From: a virus
Virus record (IMG/VR): IMGVR_UViG_3300035670_000441
Location: 1-43,533 of that record
Length of the DNA: 43,533 nucleotides
Strand: one strand, 5' to 3'
In this document: in pieces, positions 37,384-43,533 of the stretch
Numbering within the stretch: the stretch's first letter is position 1
Layout: each line of letters starts with the position of its first letter
Notes under the pieces: generated by a model
Database searches by the model: none
Told to the model about the DNA's origin: nothing
Seen by the model: only the letters and a program-made list of their open reading frames with translations
Translations under genes and position numbers: made by a program

Positions 37384-37557
37384 GTGCGCAAAATCCTGAT
37401 CGTCAACCACTACCACAAGGGCTGGGCAGAGGAAATCGCCGGCCTTCTCCGCTCCGTCAAGGCAGTAGAAGAGAAAGCCAAGAAAGACCCCTTCCACCCG
37501 GTGCCCCGCTCCAAAGGCGAGAAGGCCCGCAACCGAAGTCGCAGAGGTGTTCGATGA
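37384..37557 (+). CDS. Small basic protein (57 aa), GTG start
   Basis: GTG 37384 follows the previous stop by 3 bases, with GGAGG ten bases upstream. The product reads MRKILIVNHYHKGWAEEIAG at its start and ends in a Lys/Arg-rich tail (KGEKARNRSRRGVR). The stop overlaps the ATG of the next gene (ATGA). Context and basic tail suggest a real nucleic-acid binding peptide; function unknown. Confidence 0.55.
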   Translation: MRKILIVNHYHKGWAEEIAGLLRSVKAVEEKAKKDPFHPVPRSKGEKARNRSRRGVR

Positions 37558-37685
37558 AACCCGTCTACGTTGAGCGAATGGTCGGAGGTCAGCCGCAGGA
37601 CCTCCTGGTGGATGACTGGTACTGGCAGGCGTGGAACGGCTGCTTCTGCCGTATCGAGGACCGGCGGCAGTGGTGCGACAAATGA
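37554..37685 (+). CDS. Very small Trp/Cys-rich protein (43 aa)
   Basis: The product starts MKPVYVERMVGGQPQDLLVD and continues with a Trp-dense stretch (DDWYWQAWNGCFCRIEDRRQ) ending WCDK. It overlaps both neighbours by ATGA. Three cysteines and five tryptophans in 43 residues are unusual. Its size gives little support beyond position, coupling and codon use. Confidence 0.5.
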   Translation: MKPVYVERMVGGQPQDLLVDDWYWQAWNGCFCRIEDRRQWCDK

Positions 37686-37846
37686 GCGGCCTCCTGTATC
37701 AGCTGGAGACCAAGGCCATGCCTGGCCAGATCATGCGGATAGACGGCCCCTGGGACACCTGGGGCCGAGTGATCAAGCACCAGGCGTCGGGGTTCCACTT
37801 GATTCGAGGCCTCGGCCACAAGAAGCCAGTGGAGGTGCAACGATGA
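37682..37846 (+). CDS. Small protein (54 aa), unknown
   Basis: The product starts MSGLLYQLETKAMPGQIMRI and ends HKKPVEVQR. It overlaps the previous stop (ATGA) and the next start by four bases. It may be a small beta protein (WGRVIKHQASGFHLIRGLGH). Function unknown. Confidence 0.55.
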   Translation: MSGLLYQLETKAMPGQIMRIDGPWDTWGRVIKHQASGFHLIRGLGHKKPVEVQR

Positions 37847-38817
37847 CCCGCCTGCTGACACCCTTGGCGCTGGCCCTGGCCGGCGTCACCGCCGCCTCGG
37901 TCGGAATGGCCGTCCACCGGCTGATAGCAGACCCGGTGCTGGCATGGATGTTCAGCGGCGCTGCGGGGCTGCTGGACGTGTTCAAGTACGCCGCCTGGCC
38001 GGTGGCCGCCCTTTTGCTCAGCGCGAAGCGTAGGGCCCTTGCAGGCTGCCTGGCGGCGTGCGCCCTACTCTTTGCCGGCGTGTCCGGCTGGGCGACCTTC
38101 GACAGGGTGGTCGGGGCGGTAGAGAACCGTGCCGCCGGCGGCGAGCAACGGCTGATCGACCTGGCCGAGCAGCAGGAGGAAGGTCGCAAGCGAGTGGCAG
38201 ACCTGGACCTGCAGCTGGTCGAGGTGCGGCGCCAAGCCGCCTGGATGCGTGAGCGTGGCATGGTCAGCAAGGCGCAGGAGCTGGAGGGCGGGGCCATTGC
38301 CCGGGCCGATGCCGAGCGCACCGCCGCCCTGGGCCGGGTGGCCGCCGCCGCCGAGGAGCGTCAGCAGATCATCGCCGGCCGGGGTGCCGCGCTACCCCAG
38401 CGGGTGGTTCACCTCCTCGGCCTGGGATTCGCCCTGGCCCTGGAGGTGGTGCCGGTCCTGATCTTCCTCACCGGCGGCAAGCCAGCTGCTGAGTTACCGA
38501 GCCTGCCGGACACCGAGTTACCGCCGTCGACGAAGGAGTTACTGGCGACCCAGGAACCTGTATTTACAGGAGAACACGCGGAAGTTTTCGAGGTGGCAGT
38601 GCCGGTCAAGTTGATCGAGCAGAAGCCCAAGCCAGCCCAGCCGGGCCGCGACGAGGACCTGCTGAAGGCGCTGCTTGCCGGCGGTGAGGAACTGATGAAG
38701 GTCAAGGACTTCGCCAAAGCCCACAGCATTGGCAACACCCGGGCCTCCGCCGTCTACAAGGCAGCAGAAGCAGCAGGCCACATCAGGAAGACAGCAGCCG
38801 GCTACGTCGTAGCCTGA
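37843..38817 (+). CDS. Four-helix membrane protein with coiled-coil loop and C-terminal helix-turn-helix-like domain
   Basis: The 324-aa product has hydrophobic segments at about residues 4-24, 32-60, 64-84 and 187-210. AKRR (61-64) lies between the second and third, so by the positive-inside rule both ends are in the cytoplasm and residues 85-186, a Glu/Arg/Ala-rich coiled coil, are outside. The C-terminal tail (211-324) has a Pro/Glu-rich linker and a domain (271-324) with KVKDFAKAHSIGNTRASAVY, AAEAAGHIRKTAAGYVV, which reads like a winged helix-turn-helix. This layout resembles membrane-bound regulators (ToxR/CadC type, only in principle) or membrane replication anchors such as phi29 p16.7. 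An exact palindrome copy lies at codons 238-243, in the linker. The gene is followed by an AT-rich 44-bp gap. Confidence 0.65.
   Translation: MTRLLTPLALALAGVTAASVGMAVHRLIADPVLAWMFSGAAGLLDVFKYAAWPVAALLLSAKRRALAGCLAACALLFAGVSGWATFDRVVGAVENRAAGGEQRLIDLAEQQEEGRKRVADLDLQLVEVRRQAAWMRERGMVSKAQELEGGAIARADAERTAALGRVAAAAEERQQIIAGRGAALPQRVVHLLGLGFALALEVVPVLIFLTGGKPAAELPSLPDTELPPSTKELLATQEPVFTGEHAEVFEVAVPVKLIEQKPKPAQPGRDEDLLKALLAGGEELMKVKDFAKAHSIGNTRASAVYKAAEAAGHIRKTAAGYVVA
38557..38570. promoter_or_regulatory. Exact palindrome copy inside the membrane/HTH gene
   Basis: CCTGTATTTACAGG encodes P-V-F-T-G in the linker between membrane part and DNA-binding part. AT-rich DNA is unusual for this gene. If the gene product or a partner binds the palindrome, the site could give feedback or a roadblock. 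Confidence 0.65.
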
Positions 38818-38861
38818 CCTGTATTAAAGCATACAAGTAAATAAGTATTTAAGGATATGCG

Positions 38862-39089
38862 ATGGAAGCACTCACGAAGCACTCCCTCCTGAAGCACGCC
38901 AACACCACCACCTCAAACAGTTCATCTCCGCCACGCCAGCGCTACATCGACGCTGAGTTCGACGCCCTCGATATGGAAAACGGCGTCTACCTGAAGGTGC
39001 ACTCCGCCGCCGGCGCGACCAAGTGGCTGAGCATCACCAAAGACCAAGTCCAGCGGATCAGAGAGATCCCCAAGGAGTCGCAGCAATGA
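38862..39089 (+). CDS. Unknown protein (75 aa)
   Basis: The product starts MEALTKHSLLKHANTTTSNS, with a Ser/Thr-rich first part and a beta-helix second part (NGVYLKVHSAAGATKWLSIT). ATG 38862 has AAGGA upstream in an AT-rich gap that also holds CCTGTATT (38818-38825), a possible palindrome remnant. The gap may contain a promoter for the following genes. The end overlaps the next start. Confidence 0.6.
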   Translation: MEALTKHSLLKHANTTTSNSSSPPRQRYIDAEFDALDMENGVYLKVHSAAGATKWLSITKDQVQRIREIPKESQQ

Positions 39090-39763
39090 AGACCGCCCCG
39101 CTCTACATCGCCCTGGCCACGCTGTGCCAGCGCTACCGCAACACCGCACGGCAGTTCGCCCTGGGCAACCCCAGCATGGCCGAGCACTGCCTGGAAGAAG
39201 CGCACCGACTGGTGCGTGAGTACATGCCGTCAGGCAGCGGCTTCGACGCCGGTACCGAGCTGGTGATCGACGTGTGCGACGAGCGTTGCCTGGTCTTCAA
39301 GACCGCCTTCCATCACATGGACGAGCATGGCGGCTACGCCGGCTGGACAGAGCACAAGGTGAAGGTGACCGCTGAGTTCGGCGGGTTCGACATCTACGTC
39401 GTCGGCCGGGACCGTGACCAGATCAAGGACTACATCGCCGAGACCTTCCACCAGGCCCTCAACCTGGAGGTCGGCTACCGAGAACTGCCAGACAGCCCGA
39501 AAGAACCCGTGATGACCAAGGAGCAGCGTGCCAAGGCCGCCGCGACCATGGCCTTTATGAGCGTCGACGGCGGCCTGCAGCAGAACTGGTTGGCCTACCA
39601 GGAAGCCGAGCGAATTGCCGAAGAGTCCGGCAACGAGGAATGCATGGACGCCCTGATGGATGCCGAGTACGCCTCGCCCTGGGCCGCGATGGAAGGGCAG
39701 ACCCTCAGCGAGTTGCTCGACCTGATCGACTCCCACGCACAGACCATTCTGGAGGCCGCATGA
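39086..39763 (+). CDS. Unknown protein (225 aa)
   Basis: ATG 39086 with AAGGAG upstream was chosen; the longer frame overlaps the previous gene. The product starts MKTAPLYIALATLCQRYRNT. An N-terminal helical part is followed by beta-like GTELVIDVCDERCLVFKTAF and EFGGFDIYVVGRDRDQIKDY, and an acidic helical C-terminus (EECMDALMDAEYASPWAAME). No family recognised. Overlaps the next gene by ATGA. Confidence 0.65.
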   Translation: MKTAPLYIALATLCQRYRNTARQFALGNPSMAEHCLEEAHRLVREYMPSGSGFDAGTELVIDVCDERCLVFKTAFHHMDEHGGYAGWTEHKVKVTAEFGGFDIYVVGRDRDQIKDYIAETFHQALNLEVGYRELPDSPKEPVMTKEQRAKAAATMAFMSVDGGLQQNWLAYQEAERIAEESGNEECMDALMDAEYASPWAAMEGQTLSELLDLIDSHAQTILEAA

Positions 39764-40164
39764 GCCGCGTTAAAGCCATCGTTGAACTTGGCCCGCACCA
39801 GGGCAGCCCCTACGCCAACTGGGGCGTCTACGAGGTCGGCCCAGACGCCTTCGAGGATCAGGGGGTATGGGAGCGAGACCTGCAAGAGATCCGGGAAATC
39901 CTGGATGACGTGGACACCGGTGAATCGCCGATGGGGAGTTTCATCGACCAACTGGAGGACACCCTGACCCTCGCCTTCGAGCACCTGAACAGCCTGGAGA
40001 TTCCGACTGGCGAGACCCGGGCGGTACGAAAGGACTTCGTTCTTCCGTACGACCAGGCCCACCGCGAGCTGCGGGACCAGGAGCTGGAAGTGCCGAAGGA
40101 CAGCATCGACCCGCAGGACTTCTGCATGTCGATCAAGGTGACCACGATCGAGGAGGACGCCTGA
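39760..40164 (+). CDS. Unknown acidic protein (134 aa)
   Basis: The product starts MSRVKAIVELGPHQGSPYAN and is acidic throughout (ERDLQEIREILDDVDTGESP). GGAGG precedes ATG 39760. It overlaps both neighbours by a few bases (ATGA, TGATG). No domain recognised. Confidence 0.65.
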   Translation: MSRVKAIVELGPHQGSPYANWGVYEVGPDAFEDQGVWERDLQEIREILDDVDTGESPMGSFIDQLEDTLTLAFEHLNSLEIPTGETRAVRKDFVLPYDQAHRELRDQELEVPKDSIDPQDFCMSIKVTTIEEDA

Positions 40165-40562
40165 TGAAATTCCTCGAACCCAAAGGCCGGTACGAGCCGC
40201 GCTATGAAGCGACCCTCGACGAGATGTTCGAGGAGATCGAGTTCATCCCCTACAACAAGGGAGTCTCCCCTCGCCGCACCGGCTGGCTGTTCGTCAGCGA
40301 AACCCAAATGAGCCGCGGCTACACCGGCGGCTGGTACTACGCCAAGTTCAAGCCAGACCTGATCGAGATGCTGGCCCCGTCCATCTTCAGCAACTCCCCA
40401 GAGAATCTGCACGAGGAGTTGAGTGCTGAGCTGGTCCGGTGGGAAGCCGGAGAGATCCGCCTCTACATGAGTTTCCAGAGGATCATCGGCAGCTACTGCA
40501 TGGCTGTGCTCCGCGAGGAGGACGTTATCGCTTGGCTTGACCAGGCAAGGAAGGTGACCTGA
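40164..40562 (+). CDS. Unknown protein (132 aa)
   Basis: The product starts MKFLEPKGRYEPRYEATLDE and includes the aromatic stretch RGYTGGWYYAKFKPDLIEML. Mixed alpha/beta, no cysteine cluster or membrane segment. Coupled to its neighbours by one-base overlaps. Function unknown. Confidence 0.65.
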   Translation: MKFLEPKGRYEPRYEATLDEMFEEIEFIPYNKGVSPRRTGWLFVSETQMSRGYTGGWYYAKFKPDLIEMLAPSIFSNSPENLHEELSAELVRWEAGEIRLYMSFQRIIGSYCMAVLREEDVIAWLDQARKVT

Positions 40563-40864
40563 TGGATCTCGAAATTCACACCATCCCGGTGATCAGCACC
40601 GCACACATTACCGAGGAGGTCGCCCAGCAGCTGCGCCGCAACCCCTACCGATGGTGCGCCGGCACAGCCTTCTCCGACTACGGGTTCTTCCTCTTCCTCG
40701 ACGACCCGACCCCGGAGCGCGGGGATACCGTACCGCAGTGCCTCCTCGACATCCTCGACTGGCGGATGAAGTTGGAGCGCGAAGGCAAGCTAGACAATTC
40801 CCGCTGGGTCCGCCTCGACTGCGACGCCGACCCGGTGGACGGTCTCCCTACCTACGACTGGTGA
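40562..40864 (+). CDS. DUF5983-like protein (100 aa)
   Basis: The product shows the pattern PVISTAHITEEVAQQL near its start, SDYGFFLFLDDP in the middle, and WVRLDCDADPVDGLPTYDW at its end. This combination (STAH motif, YGFF strand, terminal D-C-D ... LP-Y-D-W) matches what I remember of DUF5983, found in many phages and plasmids and of unknown function. The match is from memory. The start overlaps the previous stop by one base. Confidence 0.6.
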   Translation: MDLEIHTIPVISTAHITEEVAQQLRRNPYRWCAGTAFSDYGFFLFLDDPTPERGDTVPQCLLDILDWRMKLEREGKLDNSRWVRLDCDADPVDGLPTYDW

Positions 40865-40868
40865 CCCC

Positions 40869-41108
40869 ATGCACGGAACAGTACACAGCGAGCAGCCCCT
40901 CGCCCTACACACCCGTATCGGCAGCATCAGCGACGGAGACACCGAGCTGGAGCTGCTGGTCGCCCTGCCGCTGCACACCCCGATGATCGTCCACCCCGAC
41001 GGCCGCACCTGGACCCTGAACTGGGAGCAGCTGGCCGAGATGGCCTACGCCTCCTTCAACCACGACAAGGTGCTGGAGATAGCCAAGGGGGTGCCATGCC
41101 CCGAGTAA
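40869..41108 (+). CDS. Unknown protein (79 aa)
   Basis: The product starts MHGTVHSEQPLALHTRIGSI and is a likely small beta protein in its first half (DTELELLVALPLHTPMIVHP), with a helix near the end. No strong ribosome binding site precedes ATG 40869, which is 5 bases after the previous stop, so coupling is likely. Overlaps the next gene by 13 bases. Confidence 0.55.
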   Translation: MHGTVHSEQPLALHTRIGSISDGDTELELLVALPLHTPMIVHPDGRTWTLNWEQLAEMAYASFNHDKVLEIAKGVPCPE

Positions 41109-41437
41109 CCAAGCAGCAGGCAGCCCAGTTCCGCAAGGAAGCCGAGGCCACCCTGGCCCGGCTCGGCGCCGTACTGGTAGACGCCGGCCGCATGTACCTC
41201 TACAGCCTCCAGACCCACGCCGGCGAGCTGCGCATCATCATCGACGACGACGGCCTGATGTGCCGGTTCGAGGACGTGCCCAAGGCCAAGGAGGAGCTCT
41301 ACAGCAGCCTCTACGGCCTGGATGACCGCCTCAACCCCTTCAGCGGCAAATGGAACTGGCACGGCCTCGACTGCCTGCCGGCATTCGAGTTCATCGTTGA
41401 CCGCGACCTGAAAATCCACACCGAGGATTGCGCATGA
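41096..41437 (+). CDS. Unknown protein (113 aa)
   Basis: The product starts MPRVTKQQAAQFRKEAEATL (helix), then strands with AGELRIIIDDDGLMCRFEDV and a C-terminal part with WHGLDCLPAFEFIVDRDLKI. AAGGGGG stands upstream of ATG 41096. Overlaps the next gene (ATGA). No family recognised. Confidence 0.65.
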   Translation: MPRVTKQQAAQFRKEAEATLARLGAVLVDAGRMYLYSLQTHAGELRIIIDDDGLMCRFEDVPKAKEELYSSLYGLDDRLNPFSGKWNWHGLDCLPAFEFIVDRDLKIHTEDCA

Positions 41438-41886
41438 AATTCGAGCAACTGCCAGAACAGGCTCAGAAGGTAGTCGCCCAGATGGCTGACCACCTGGCCA
41501 CTCAACGCAAGGTCTCCGGAAAGCCTGGTTACTCCTGCCTGTACCGTTCACCAAACGGCTGCAAGTGCGCAGTGGGCCTCCTGATCCCTGACGAGCTCTA
41601 CACCCCCTACATCGAGGACGTCGACATTCAGGCGATCATGGATACCGAGGCCGGCGTGTGCCGTGACATCTCTGACCACCTGCACAGCCTGATGCCTGGC
41701 CTGCCCACCAACCAGGTCATGGAGGTTCTCTCCGGAGCTCAGATCTACCACGACCGCAGCAAGACTATCTTCAACCTCCCCAGCTACTCGACAGACCTCG
41801 AAAACTACAAGGACTTCGAGCACAAGGACCTGGCACGGATCCTCCGCAACGGAATCGCCGCCAACATCAGCGCGGAGGAGTTTTAG
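41434..41886 (+). CDS. Conserved phage-type protein with Cys motif (150 aa), unknown function
   Basis: The product holds the pattern KPGYSCLYRSPNGCKCAVGL near residues 30-50, followed by LIPDELYTPYIED. Proteins with a C-x-YR-x(2,3)-G-x-C-A-x-G-x-LIPD-x-Y signature occur in many tailed phages and remain uncharacterised, as far as I recall. The cysteines may bind a metal. ATG 41434 overlaps the previous stop; a TTG two codons upstream is less likely. Confidence 0.6.
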   Translation: MKFEQLPEQAQKVVAQMADHLATQRKVSGKPGYSCLYRSPNGCKCAVGLLIPDELYTPYIEDVDIQAIMDTEAGVCRDISDHLHSLMPGLPTNQVMEVLSGAQIYHDRSKTIFNLPSYSTDLENYKDFEHKDLARILRNGIAANISAEEF

Positions 41887-41894
41887 GGTGACGC

Positions 41895-41960
41895 ATGTCG
41901 CTCAAGATAACCGTCACGGGCCTGGGCCGGCGAGTGCAGGCTCAAGCCGAGAACAAATAG
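41895..41960 (+). CDS. Possible micro-protein (21 aa)
   Basis: ATG 41895 opens a 21-codon frame, MSLKITVTGLGRRVQAQAEN, then Lys and stop, in the 83-bp gap between two genes. AGGGTG lies upstream. It could be a leader peptide, a remnant of a larger gene, or not translated. The gap has no other use visible. Confidence 0.25.
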   Translation: MSLKITVTGLGRRVQAQAENK

Positions 41961-41969
41961 GAGATCACC

Positions 41970-42323
41970 ATGAACAGTGTCCCGTTTCACCTCTGCATTA
42001 GCGGCTCAGTAGAGACTGAGCTCGACAGCACCCTGGCGACTGAGCGCCTTCTCGGGAACCTCGACGCTGCGGTCAGCGCCCTTACTGGCGAGGGCATGAT
42101 CACTGCTTTCGACGACATGGAGCTGGAGTGTTTCTCATCCCTGGTAAACGCGGGCCCTAACGCGGCCTACGAGGGGTTCCGGGAGGCCGCCACCCGGATT
42201 CGGCTGGAGGGCTACGCAGTGGTCGTGTTCAGCCCTGAAGAGCTGGGAGGCGTAGATCCACGCACCCTGCAGAACCGCCTGGTAGAGCTCGGCAACCAAG
42301 CTATCGATGACTTGAAGGAGTAG
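41970..42323 (+). CDS. Unknown protein (117 aa)
   Basis: The product starts MNSVPFHLCISGSVETELDS. The C-terminal half (GYAVVVFSPEELGGVDPRTL, then a helix) looks alpha/beta. TAGGAG precedes ATG 41970 at good distance. Followed after 3 bases by the zinc-ribbon gene. No family recognised. Confidence 0.65.
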   Translation: MNSVPFHLCISGSVETELDSTLATERLLGNLDAAVSALTGEGMITAFDDMELECFSSLVNAGPNAAYEGFREAATRIRLEGYAVVVFSPEELGGVDPRTLQNRLVELGNQAIDDLKE

Positions 42324-42326
42324 CCC

Positions 42327-42854
42327 ATGACCTGGAAATGCCCCAACTGCGGTAGCAAGAAACTCTCCGTAATGGTCTGCGTATCAGCCGATCTCACCCA
42401 GAGCGGTGACAACTTCGAGACCGACCCGAACGGCGATCACGAGTGGGACGGAGACTCCCTGATGACCTGCAGCAGCTGCAACTACTGCTCGGCGTCCCGC
42501 CAATTCGACCAGGGCATCAGCGAGGAGCAGGCCCTGGCCCGCATCCTGCGCCACTTGGCCAAGCTGGGCTGGATGCCGGTTGAGGTCTACGACGAGGACG
42601 ATCCGAGCGACCTGTCCGGCATGTCTGTAGACGAGGTGGTAGAGGAGTGCCGAGCATTCAGCGACTGCCGCCTGCGAGTAAGCAACGATGGCAAGGTGGG
42701 CTCCATCTACCTGGTGTGGGGCAACAGCCCTATGGAGCTGATCGCCGATCACACCACCCGATGGGGGCTCGACGAAGCGGTTGACGCAGCGCTGTACAGC
42801 ATCTGGCCGCTCTACCCGGACCACAGCAGCGAGATCGCCGCGGAGGTGCAGTAG
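42327..42854 (+). CDS. Zinc-ribbon protein (175 aa)
   Basis: The N-terminus has CPNCGS (residues 5-10) and later CSSCNYC (near 48-54), forming a zinc ribbon. The part between them is acidic (ETDPNGDHEWDGDS). The C-terminal 100 residues are acidic and alpha/beta (SDLSGMSVDEVVEECRAFSD). The next gene is also a zinc ribbon, and the two may act together. GAAGGAG precedes ATG 42327. Function unknown; nucleic acid or RNA polymerase contact is possible. Confidence 0.7.
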   Translation: MTWKCPNCGSKKLSVMVCVSADLTQSGDNFETDPNGDHEWDGDSLMTCSSCNYCSASRQFDQGISEEQALARILRHLAKLGWMPVEVYDEDDPSDLSGMSVDEVVEECRAFSDCRLRVSNDGKVGSIYLVWGNSPMELIADHTTRWGLDEAVDAALYSIWPLYPDHSSEIAAEVQ

Positions 42855-43243
42855 TGGCCATCACCAAAGCAGCAGAGATGAAGGACGCCCTGCGGAACGG
42901 CAGCAAGCACTTCTGCCCGGTGTGCCGCAGCGACAAGCTGGTCATCGGGCGTCTTGACGTCATCAGCCCGCTGCATGCAGAGCAGGAGGTCGGTTGCGTA
43001 AGCTGCCAATCCACCTGGACGCTGAGCTACGCCTTCAGCGAGATCCTGAAGCTGGAGAGTAACGACCACCAGATGGGGCCGGAGGAGCTACGCGAGAAGT
43101 ACGACGGCTCCCAAGGCACAAACTGGGGCCAGCACCCCGAATACCCCATGCACGTCTGGCAAGACGAGGTCGCCGGCTTGGACACCAGGCTCGGATACTG
43201 GGAGTGGGTGGTGCATCAGCTAGAGGGTGCACCCAATGCCTGA
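42854..43243 (+). CDS. Zinc-ribbon protein (129 aa), GTG start
   Basis: GTG 42854 overlaps the previous stop by one base, with GGAGG upstream. The product has CPVCRS near residue 21 and CVSCQS near residue 48, a zinc ribbon similar in spacing to the neighbour at 42327, so they may be diverged duplicates. The C-terminal part contains EYPMHVWQDEVAGLDTRLGY. Overlaps the next gene by 8 bases. Confidence 0.68.
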   Translation: MAITKAAEMKDALRNGSKHFCPVCRSDKLVIGRLDVISPLHAEQEVGCVSCQSTWTLSYAFSEILKLESNDHQMGPEELREKYDGSQGTNWGQHPEYPMHVWQDEVAGLDTRLGYWEWVVHQLEGAPNA

Positions 43244-43533
43244 CCAACTGCCCATCAGACTGGTCAAGAACGAGGACAAGTCAGTGACCGGATGCCTGCC
43301 AGGCGGGAAGGTCATCCACTGGCCCATGTACGCCTCAAACCGCCCCACCCGCCGTAACAAGCGGGTGATGGTCAATTGCTATTGGTGGAAACCGGTCTGG
43401 GAGGACCTCGATGCTCTACGCCCTGATGATCCACTTCTGCACAGAAACCCGGTGCGAAGATCACCACCTCAACAACTGGCCGAGCCTTGCCGAGTGCGAA
43501 GCTCAGGCTACCAATTACCGTCTGCAGTCCCCC
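43236..43533 (+). CDS. Unknown protein, reaches window end (partial or overlapping)
   Basis: ATG 43236 opens MPDQLPIRLVKNEDKSVTGC and the frame stays open to the last base. Codon use is normal to about 43400, then turns to rare choices (CTA, AGA, CCA, TCA), while the +1 frame becomes normal from ATG 43411. So this gene may end soon after the window, or a frame disruption lies near 43400. Confidence 0.5.
   Translation, partial: MPDQLPIRLVKNEDKSVTGCLPGGKVIHWPMYASNRPTRRNKRVMVNCYWWKPVWEDLDALRPDDPLLHRNPVRRSPPQQLAEPCRVRSSGYQLPSAVP
43411..43533 (+). CDS. Unknown protein, starts before window end (partial)
   Basis: ATG 43411 has GAGG six bases upstream. The visible 41 codons read MLYALMIHFCTETRCEDHHL and NNWPSLAECEAQATNYRLQS, with three cysteines and typical codon use. 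It overlaps the frame from 43236 by at least 123 bases, more than other overlaps in this arm. The N-terminus may be a short secretion signal or first strand of a small Cys-rich protein. Confidence 0.5.
   Translation, partial: MLYALMIHFCTETRCEDHHLNNWPSLAECEAQATNYRLQSP

Noticed and set aside
1-43533. tRNA or rRNA genes
   Set aside because: No cloverleaf-like segment with TTCRANNC and matching stems was noticed when reading the non-coding stretches.

Overview
The window is a large part of the genome of a tailed bacteriophage with a long non-contractile tail (siphovirus) and a lambda-like structural module. It is GC-rich, with codon use and protein style that fit a Pseudomonas-like host; the host is inferred, not shown. 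Both ends cut through genes, so the genome continues beyond the window. No integrase, repressor, polymerase, lysis or tRNA gene was recognised, so lifestyle cannot be decided here.

Left arm (1-26470), nearly all on the minus strand, read right to left: HU/IHF-like protein, small terminase candidate, a 72-aa protein, large terminase (GpA type), portal, S49 protease with an in-frame nested scaffold gene, decoration protein candidate, major capsid protein, an acidic protein, three to four head-tail connector proteins, tail terminator, tail tube, the G / GT tail assembly chaperones with a recognisable -1 slippery heptamer AAAGGGT, tape measure (1836 aa), gpM, gpL, gpK, gpI, gpJ, two small tail-tip accessory proteins and a repeat-rich tail fibre. 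The order is lambda's with local additions. One gene breaks the polarity: a plus-strand lipoprotein gene between portal and terminase, a typical moron.

Centre (26471-30977): the two arms diverge here. It holds three long non-coding stretches (26471-27566, 28517-28963, 30052-30977) with few small genes between them. They contain a leftward late promoter, G-rich tracts, a highly structured segment with mutually exclusive hairpins, several intrinsic-terminator-like hairpins, a G-quadruplex-forming tract, and families of short repeats. Some repeats occur on both sides, in opposite orientation.

Right arm (30978-43533), all plus strand: about 31 tightly packed small genes, mostly overlapping by ATGA or TGATG, nearly all without a recognised function. 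Exceptions are a second lipoprotein, three zinc-ribbon proteins, a DUF5983-like protein, and a four-helix membrane protein with a C-terminal helix-turn-helix-like tail.

The most notable signal is a 14-bp palindrome, CCTGTATTTACAGG, present in four exact and at least six near-exact copies, mostly between genes on both arms. In one place it fills the spacer between the -35 and -10 of a good promoter; in another it replaces the ribosome binding site region of the portal gene; one exact copy lies inside the membrane/HTH gene. This looks like a phage-wide operator system resembling the stoperators of mycobacteriophage L5, but with a different sequence. The regulator is not identified.
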